Below are positions 1 through 5,058 of a stretch of 5,058 bases of DNA, piece by piece. Under the pieces are notes generated by a model. The model was not told the DNA's origin. It saw nothing but the letters and a program-made list of their open reading frames with translations, and made no database searches. Positions within the stretch are counted from its first letter, which is position 1. The number at the start of each line of letters is the position of its first letter. The translations under genes and the position numbers were made by a program. This DNA is from Armatimonadota bacterium (lineage in GTDB: Bacteria; Armatimonadota; Abditibacteriia; CG2-30-59-28): positions 1-5,058 of the forward strand of contig JACQGJ010000401.1 in NCBI GenBank assembly GCA_016199605.1, in the 5' to 3' direction.

Positions 1-2985
1 CCCTTTACCTTTTTCCTCGATGATCTGGAGGCGACCAAAGTGGAATCCCTCACAACGTCTCGCACGTATACGGAGGCAAGAGCGGAAGAAAAACCCGATC
101 ACATCACACCAGTGTGGCGGGGCTTCAAGGGCCGCAAGCGTGAGCACCCGGCGCAGGTCACCTTGACCGACGTGACCGGCTGGCGCGTAGCTCAAGAGGG
201 CGGAGCCGAAGTGACACTGCTTCGCTCCGAGGAAGAGCCGTGTTTCGAGGACCTCCGCTACCAGGCAGAGTTGATCTACCGTTCGAGAGATGGATCAGGT
301 CATTTCGAGCTCGTGCCTCCCAAACCGATTTCCATCGACGGCGAGTTCAACGCCGCTTGTGCGTGGGTATACGGCAACAACTGGGATTGGGTTCCTGATC
401 CAGGAACTCCCAAGGTGAACGTGTGGTTGCGTCTGCACGACGCAGCCGGTCAGTATCACCGGATCGACCTGGGCGTCGTGAATTTCAAGTTCTATGGCTG
501 GCTGTCGAAGCGCCTGTGGGACAACCCGGAAGACGACCCCGGCCACGTGTTCTGGGGTGGACCGGGCGACGGTCGAATCCACTTCCCCGCCACTCTCGAA
601 GCCATCGAAGTGCGCGGCGGCCTTCAGGCAGAGCCGAGGACCCTCTATATCGAGTCAGTCTCACTGTACCAGGACGACCTGCCGTTGCCGACCTTCCGCC
701 CCGAGTTGATTCGGCACCTGCCCTTCCCTACCACTCAGAACACAATTCTGCCGTCGGTGGCGAAGCCGACGAAGGTGGCGCTCGTGCGACAGGTCTCCAG
801 TGTCGGAGGTGCAGGTTGTACAGCTTTCATCTTCACGGCACGGGGCGACGAAGCCATCGTCTGGAGGTACGCTCCTGCAACCGGCACCCTGTCCGACCTG
901 ACCGTGGAGGTCGCCGGCCGTCCAGCTTTCACACCCTGCGCGGGCGGGGGACCGGTGTTCTTGCTGGACGGGGCGGAGCGGGAACCAACGGACGCCAGGC
1001 TGCGGCGCGAACTGCTGTCGGCCCGTGTTGTCGCGAGCGCTGTGGAAACGAAGTGGCGTTACAGTTGGGGACAGGACTCGGAGGACTTCTCGCTTCGGCT
1101 CCGGGCCAAGGCGAAGTCACTGATCGTGGACTGGACCTCGAAGGGGCAGAAGGCGACGGCGCTTCGTCTCGGGAGAGCCGAGAAGGTCTCCAATCCAAAG
1201 CTGATCCGAGTCCCTTACATGGCCATCTATCAGGACGGCCCCGGCGTGCTGCTCAGCGATGGCACTTTCTTCCTCACGCTGCTGGATTGGTACAACACTG
1301 AAAGCTCTGCCTTTTCCTCCGGTTGCCGGCTGGATGGCGACACGGCAGCGGTCGTGAACGGCGGGTCGGTGTATAACCCTCTCACCGACGGCACCCGCAA
1401 TCCGCTGGTCGAGCGCCAGTTCATCAACGTCTCTTCTCGTTTCGAGGAGGTTCTGCCCAACATCCCGAACCCGCCATCGACCCAGGCGAAGGTAACGAGG
1501 GAGCATCTCTACTGTCACATCGGGGGGACAGCCCCGAACCGGTTCGACGATTACCTGAAGATGTGGCAGGAGTATCATCGAAAAGGCATCAACAAGGTGC
1601 GGGTGAGTCACCACGAGGACTCCTGGACGAACGGCGCGGATGTCGGGCAGGGCGGGCAGGAATACACAATGTGTACTGAAGCTGCGCCGGAAGTCGGGGA
1701 CGGGAAACTGATCGCCTACTGCCGCGCCATGCGGGAGATGGGTTACTACGTCGGACTCTACGAGAACTTCACCGATTACAATCCCCTCGGTAAGTCATGG
1801 GAGGGGCGCAACGCGGCCCGGAACTCCAACGGCGAGATGATGCGCGTCTGGCCTCCGAGCTATGCGATCCGACCCTTGAAGGCGCTGGAGATGGCTCTCG
1901 ATTACCCGAGACGAGTGAGCAAAAAGTTCGGCACCAACACCGCCTACCGCGACTGCCACACCGCCTACCCTCCCTGGGGTCAGGTAGACTACCAGGCAGG
2001 CGCTCCGGGCGCAGGCAAGTTTGCCACCAACTTCAAGTCGTGGGGCGCGTTGCTCCGCGATGGTCATAGAGCCTACGGCGGACCGATTTTCAGTGAAGGC
2101 GGCCATCACTGGTTTTCTGCCGGTCTGGTGGACGGAAACTACGCCCAGATCTGGATGCCTGACGCTACCAGGTATCCGCTGTTGCTGGACTTCGACCTGC
2201 GGAAGATCCACCCCCTCGAAGCTGACATTTCAATGACCCCCGGTTGGGGATGGGGCGATGGCGTGTGGCACTGCCTCGCGGCGACCATCGCTTATGGTCA
2301 CATCGGGTTCCAGCCTTTCGGCGACCTCGCCCTCGCTACGCGTTACTACTATCTGATGCAGCAGCTCCAGTCGCGCTACGTGATGGTTCCCGTGAAGGAG
2401 ATTCGTTATCATCGCGACGGTCGGTTCTACAAGATCACCGAGGCGTTGAAGTCTGACGCACACTCCGCCAACCAGGTTCATGTCCGCTACACCAACGGGC
2501 TGGAGGTCGCGGTAAACTGCAACTCGAAGGACCGATGGACCGCAAAGTTGAAGGGCATGGAATACGAGCTTTCCGGTTACAGTTGGGCCGCCGCCGGCCC
2601 CAGGGGATTTGTCGAGTATTGCACGGAAGTCGACGGCCGTCGTGTCGGGTACGTCGACTCGCCTTTTTACCGTTTCGCCGACGGCGGCGGGAAGGTCTTC
2701 GACTTCGGGCCGGTTGCCACGGATGGCGCTGTGGTCGTGCGCAAGGACGACGCGCGAGGGCTGAAGATCATCCCCATAGCACAGGTGACCGCCCTCACAT
2801 TGGGGCTACCCCCAGGGGCACGGATTGAGGCCTTCGACGTTGCCGACAAGTCCCTGGGCAACGTGGATACGAAGCGAGAGGGAAGACGGACGAAGATCTC
2901 CCTGATGAAGGAAGCGGAATACTATCTGGTTGCGAAGGCGCAGAAGGGCGAAACCAGAGGACCGCGCGAAACGCGGACACTGTAA
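1..2985 (+). CDS. Multidomain glycoside hydrolase, GH101/GH129/DUF5696-like TIM barrel (5' partial)
   Basis: Probable glycan-cleaving enzyme; exact family and substrate not recognised. The frame is open from base 1 (994 codons visible, numbered from the first). Residues 1-13 contain FFLDDLEA, which looks like the last strand of a jelly-roll domain that began upstream. About 50-230 is a second beta-sandwich of carbohydrate-binding type, ending in the similar LYIESVSLYQDD. About 235-500 is beta-rich and resembles the super-sandwich that precedes the barrel in GH101-like enzymes. About 505-790 is a TIM barrel: NKVRVSHHED (531-540), GLYENFTDYNP (585-595), AYRDCH with D651 as candidate nucleophile, GPIFSEGGHHW with E699 as candidate acid/base, and PGWGWGDG (747-754). 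The remainder to 994 is a C-terminal beta domain with a short basic tail. An Asp/Glu pair a few tens of residues apart is the pattern of retaining GH101/GH129 enzymes. The GTG at 40 is a possible but less likely start. Hydrolase role fairly sure; family uncertain. Confidence 0.8.
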   Translation, partial: PFTFFLDDLEATKVESLTTSRTYTEARAEEKPDHITPVWRGFKGRKREHPAQVTLTDVTGWRVAQEGGAEVTLLRSEEEPCFEDLRYQAELIYRSRDGSGHFELVPPKPISIDGEFNAACAWVYGNNWDWVPDPGTPKVNVWLRLHDAAGQYHRIDLGVVNFKFYGWLSKRLWDNPEDDPGHVFWGGPGDGRIHFPATLEAIEVRGGLQAEPRTLYIESVSLYQDDLPLPTFRPELIRHLPFPTTQNTILPSVAKPTKVALVRQVSSVGGAGCTAFIFTARGDEAIVWRYAPATGTLSDLTVEVAGRPAFTPCAGGGPVFLLDGAEREPTDARLRRELLSARVVASAVETKWRYSWGQDSEDFSLRLRAKAKSLIVDWTSKGQKATALRLGRAEKVSNPKLIRVPYMAIYQDGPGVLLSDGTFFLTLLDWYNTESSAFSSGCRLDGDTAAVVNGGSVYNPLTDGTRNPLVERQFINVSSRFEEVLPNIPNPPSTQAKVTREHLYCHIGGTAPNRFDDYLKMWQEYHRKGINKVRVSHHEDSWTNGADVGQGGQEYTMCTEAAPEVGDGKLIAYCRAMREMGYYVGLYENFTDYNPLGKSWEGRNAARNSNGEMMRVWPPSYAIRPLKALEMALDYPRRVSKKFGTNTAYRDCHTAYPPWGQVDYQAGAPGAGKFATNFKSWGALLRDGHRAYGGPIFSEGGHHWFSAGLVDGNYAQIWMPDATRYPLLLDFDLRKIHPLEADISMTPGWGWGDGVWHCLAATIAYGHIGFQPFGDLALATRYYYLMQQLQSRYVMVPVKEIRYHRDGRFYKITEALKSDAHSANQVHVRYTNGLEVAVNCNSKDRWTAKLKGMEYELSGYSWAAAGPRGFVEYCTEVDGRRVGYVDSPFYRFADGGGKVFDFGPVATDGAVVVRKDDARGLKIIPIAQVTALTLGLPPGARIEAFDVADKSLGNVDTKREGRRTKISLMKEAEYYLVAKAQKGETRGPRETRTL
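27..31 (+). promoter_or_regulatory. Shine-Dalgarno-like GGAGG before a GTG at 40 (probably fortuitous)
   Basis: GGAGG lies 8 bases before a GTG codon at 40 and would make that GTG an acceptable start giving 981 residues. Against this, the frame stays open back to base 1, the upstream residues read as the end of a beta-sandwich, and the protein beginning at the GTG has no signal peptide and opens in a linker-like stretch. The GGAGG is also simply the Leu-Glu-Ala codons of that upstream reading. I favour read-through from an upstream start. Confidence 0.25.
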
Positions 2986-2989
2986 GGAG
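2984..2989 (+). promoter_or_regulatory. Ribosome binding site of the second hydrolase gene
   Basis: AAGGAG sits 6 bases before the ATG at 2996 and shares its first two bases with the TAA stop (2983-2985) of the upstream gene. This strong site fixes the start of the second gene. With a gap of only 10 bases and no room for a promoter, it implies co-transcription, possibly with translational coupling. Confidence 0.88.
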
Positions 2990-2995
2990 AAACTG

Positions 2996-3052
2996 ATGCG
3001 CACTGCCCTGATTCTGTTTCTCGCCATCATTGCCTCAGCCTGCCTCGCCGCC
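2996..3052 (+). other. Signal peptide coding region of the GH-A-like enzyme
   Basis: Encodes one basic residue, a core of about 11 hydrophobic residues (ALILFLAIIAS) and then ACLAATES. Cleavage after LAA (residue 19) or CLA (residue 18) would suit signal peptidase I. Cys16 preceded by A-S-A is a weak lipobox, since Leu is usual at the first of these positions, so lipoprotein processing is also possible. Export is well supported; the peptidase type is not decided. Confidence 0.75.
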
Positions 3053-5058
3053 ACGGAATCGCCCCTCACAGTTCTCATCTCTACGGAAGGTCGAGTCTCC
3101 CTGGTGCGCGGCAGCACGTTGCTCGGGGAGATCACTCCCGGTCTTTTTGAGAAGGAGTGGCGCCATGCAGCCTTGGCTGGGCCAAACTTGCGCGACCCCG
3201 TCAGTAGAGAGGTACGTCACGGAGGGATCAATGCTCCAGGTGGAACTCGTGCTGTCACCGAGTTGCGCCCCCAGATCTTGTCCGACGGGGTGCGACTTCG
3301 TTACCGCTTGACTCCGCAGTCCGATATTTACCTCAACAGTCTGCACGTGTCTTGGGATTTCGACGAGACCACGGGAACAGGCGCGAAGTTCGTGGCGGAT
3401 GACGCGAAGGGAGAGATTCCTGAGAAGCGTGGGCAGACTCACCTTCGCAATGCTCCAATGACGGACCTGCGAGTGCAGTTTCGTGAGGGCGGTGAGGTGC
3501 GGTTCCAGTTCGACAACCCAACGCCGGTGTTGATTCAGGACAATCGACAGTGGGGTCCGTCCTTTTCGGTCCGCATGGGCCCGCAGATGGACGGACAAGA
3601 GCCGTGGCCGGCGGGCAAGCCTTGCGAGATTGCGTTCGCCCTGACAGCGAGCGGAGGTGTGAAAGTGGAATACGATGATCCAGTGACCATCGAGGCTGGT
3701 GATGAATGGATACCGCTGAAGGTGGACCTCGACATCGAGCCGGGTTCGGCGCTCGACTTCTCCGGCTTCGGGCAGTTCGACCCGCCGGCGGGTAAGCGCG
3801 GTTGGGTCATCGCGACCCCGGACGGCCACTTCGCTTTTGAGAAGGACCCGAAGAAGACGCCACGCCGTTTTTACGGCGTGAACCTATGCTTCAGCGCGCA
3901 CTACATCACTCATGAGCAGGCCGATCGACTGGCTGAACGGCTCATGCGAATCGGTTACAACGCGGTTCGGTTCCATCATTACGAGATGGAGCTTGTGGAT
4001 CGTTCCGGCGGAACCTCGACCGTGCTCAACAGGGACAAGCTGGATCAGGTCGACTATCTCTTCTCTGCTCTGAAGAAGCGTGGACTCTACGTCACGACCG
4101 ATCTATATGTCTCACGGCCCGTGTTTGCCGACGAAGTCTTTCCTGGAGAGGCGGGCGACCTCGGGATGGACGAATTCAAGATGCTCGTGCCGGTCAATGC
4201 GAAGGCGATGAAGAACTGGAAGGACTTCGCCCGCAACCTGCTGATCCATGTCAACCCCCACACCGGATTGCGCTACGCCGACGACCCGGCCCTCGCCTGG
4301 CTCAGCATGATTAACGAAGGCAACTTCGGCAACTTCGTCGGGAGTCTGAGCGAACGCGCCCGCGGAGAGTGGGAGAAAGCGTGGAACGCGTGGTTGCACG
4401 ATCGCTACGGTGAGCGGCCCGAAGCGAAGACACCGTGGGGCAAGCAACCGGCCTTCAACATCTTCCTCGCTGAGACGGATCGCCGCATGTGCCGGGAGAT
4501 GCGACGCTTCCTCCGCGATGAAGTCGGCACGGAGGCCCTGCTGACCAACATGAACGGCTGGTCGAATCCGATCCAGAACCAGGCGTCGCGGCAGGACTAC
4601 GACTATGTGGATGACCACTTCTATGTGGACCATCCGCACTTCCTCGAACAGCCCTGGCGGCTTCCGTCGCGGTGCGAAAATCGAAGTCCTGTGTCGCAGG
4701 GCGCGCCCGGCGGTCGACACTGCGCTTTCACTCGCTTGCTCAACAAACCCTTCACCCTCAGCGAGTACAACTACTCCGGTCCCGGCCGTTTCCGCGGAGT
4801 CGGCGGGATTCTCACGGGTTGCATGGCGGCCTTGCAGGATTGGTCGGTCGTTTGGCGGTTCGCCTACGGCCATTCCCGAGACACGCTGTTCCAGCCAGGA
4901 GCCGCAAACTACTTCGATGTCGTGAGCGATCCCTTGAACCAGGCCGCAGAACGCGCCAGCCTCTGTCTCTTTCTCCGCGGCGACATGCGACCAGCTCGGC
5001 ATTCAATTGGAGTCGCAATGACCGAGAAAGGCCTGCTCGACGAGGCGGCTCCTACGCC
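2996..5058 (+). CDS. Exported clan GH-A-like glycoside hydrolase (3' partial)
   Basis: Probable secreted or lipid-anchored retaining glycosidase; specific family and substrate not recognised. ATG with a strong AAGGAG site; open to the window end (687 codons plus two bases). Residues 1-19 are a signal sequence: Arg2, then a hydrophobic core, then ASACLAA. About 20-285 is beta-rich. The barrel begins at RRFYGVNLCF (290-299), followed by YNAVRFHHYE (321-330, with R325 at the place of the conserved strand-2 Arg of GH-A), GLYVTTDLY (363-371), LSMINEGNFG with N440-E441 as acid/base, LLTNMNGWSN (515-524), DDHFYVDHP with H541-x-Y543, TLSEYNYSGPG with E590 as nucleophile, and LQDWSVVWRFAY (W616). These are the clan GH-A signatures (GH2, GH5, GH42 and relatives). 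About 655 onward (LCLFLRGDMRPA) starts a C-terminal region cut by the window edge. Clan assignment is good; a beta-glycosidase activity is inferred. Confidence 0.88.
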   Translation, partial: MRTALILFLAIIASACLAATESPLTVLISTEGRVSLVRGSTLLGEITPGLFEKEWRHAALAGPNLRDPVSREVRHGGINAPGGTRAVTELRPQILSDGVRLRYRLTPQSDIYLNSLHVSWDFDETTGTGAKFVADDAKGEIPEKRGQTHLRNAPMTDLRVQFREGGEVRFQFDNPTPVLIQDNRQWGPSFSVRMGPQMDGQEPWPAGKPCEIAFALTASGGVKVEYDDPVTIEAGDEWIPLKVDLDIEPGSALDFSGFGQFDPPAGKRGWVIATPDGHFAFEKDPKKTPRRFYGVNLCFSAHYITHEQADRLAERLMRIGYNAVRFHHYEMELVDRSGGTSTVLNRDKLDQVDYLFSALKKRGLYVTTDLYVSRPVFADEVFPGEAGDLGMDEFKMLVPVNAKAMKNWKDFARNLLIHVNPHTGLRYADDPALAWLSMINEGNFGNFVGSLSERARGEWEKAWNAWLHDRYGERPEAKTPWGKQPAFNIFLAETDRRMCREMRRFLRDEVGTEALLTNMNGWSNPIQNQASRQDYDYVDDHFYVDHPHFLEQPWRLPSRCENRSPVSQGAPGGRHCAFTRLLNKPFTLSEYNYSGPGRFRGVGGILTGCMAALQDWSVVWRFAYGHSRDTLFQPGAANYFDVVSDPLNQAAERASLCLFLRGDMRPARHSIGVAMTEKGLLDEAAPT
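3861..3880 (+). repeat. Perfect 8-bp inverted repeat with TTTT loop inside the coding sequence
   Basis: CACGCCGT and ACGGCGTG flank a TTTT loop. It lies wholly inside the GH-A-like gene, across the codons for the start of the barrel (PRRFYGVN). There is no U-tract after the 3' arm, so it is not a standard intrinsic terminator. Its sequence is largely dictated by the residues it encodes, so it is probably incidental. Confidence 0.3.

Noticed and set aside
423..1301. Open frame of 292 codons in another + frame inside the first gene
   Set aside because: The translation is Arg/Gly/Pro-rich with no domain pattern and is fully contained in the beta-domain region of the real gene.
1663..1675. Near-perfect palindrome TACACA-A-TGTGTA as an operator site
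   Set aside because: It is deep inside the barrel-coding region of the first gene, far from any start, and short enough to arise by chance.
3035..3829. Open frame on the - strand (264 codons)
   Set aside because: Antisense to the N-terminal part of the second hydrolase gene; its translation is rich in Arg, His and Ser with no motif, as expected of a shadow.
3861..3880. Hairpin as an intrinsic terminator
   Set aside because: It is inside a coding sequence and not followed by a T-run; the only T-run is the loop itself.
4319..4336. Short tandem repeat GGCAACTTC x2
   Set aside because: It encodes Gly-Asn-Phe-Gly-Asn-Phe just after the acid/base Glu; two copies of nine bases within codons need no other explanation.
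4650..4745. Possible frameshift in the second gene, where the protein turns polar and irregular (residues about 555-583)
   Set aside because: His541-x-Tyr543 before it and Glu590 after it are in the same frame, and LEQPWRLPSR and AFTRLLNKPF read sensibly on both sides, so this is more likely a variable loop.
4112..5002. Long open frame on the - strand (296 codons)
   Set aside because: It lies entirely antisense to the GH-A barrel, whose catalytic motifs are clear. The translation shows no recognisable domain, and long antisense frames are expected in GC-rich coding DNA.

Overview
The window holds two large genes on the + strand that together fill almost all of it. Both run off the window: the first enters from the left edge and the second leaves through the right edge. 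Both look like multidomain glycoside hydrolases (enzymes that cut sugar chains). They are separated by only 10 bases and the second gene's ribosome binding site overlaps the first gene's stop codon, so they are almost certainly one transcription unit in a carbohydrate-degradation locus.

Layout: 1-2985 encodes at least 994 residues: the tail of one beta-sandwich domain, a second beta-sandwich of carbohydrate-binding type, a large beta super-sandwich, a TIM barrel with a candidate Asp nucleophile and Glu acid/base pair (GH101/GH129/DUF5696-like by pattern), and a C-terminal beta domain. 2986-2995 is the whole intergenic gap. 2996-5058 encodes at least 687 residues: an export signal, an N-terminal beta domain, a TIM barrel with the hallmark residues of clan GH-A (Asn-Glu acid/base, His-x-Tyr, second catalytic Glu), and the start of a C-terminal domain cut by the window edge. 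No stretch above 300 bases lacks a gene. I saw no RNA gene, mobile element, CRISPR array, promoter or convincing terminator.

Organism: the DNA is GC-rich (roughly 60% by eye). Large unusual glycoside hydrolases with jelly-roll additions, paired in one operon, are typical of Planctomycetota, Verrucomicrobiota/Lentisphaerota, Armatimonadota and related environmental lineages. This is inferred from gene style only and cannot be narrowed from the window.

How the genes may work together: the two barrels appear to use different catalytic pairs (Asp/Glu against Glu/Glu), so the two enzymes probably cut different linkages, perhaps alpha and beta, of one complex glycan. The second is exported. Whether the first is exported cannot be told because its N-terminus lies outside the window. 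The substrate is unknown.
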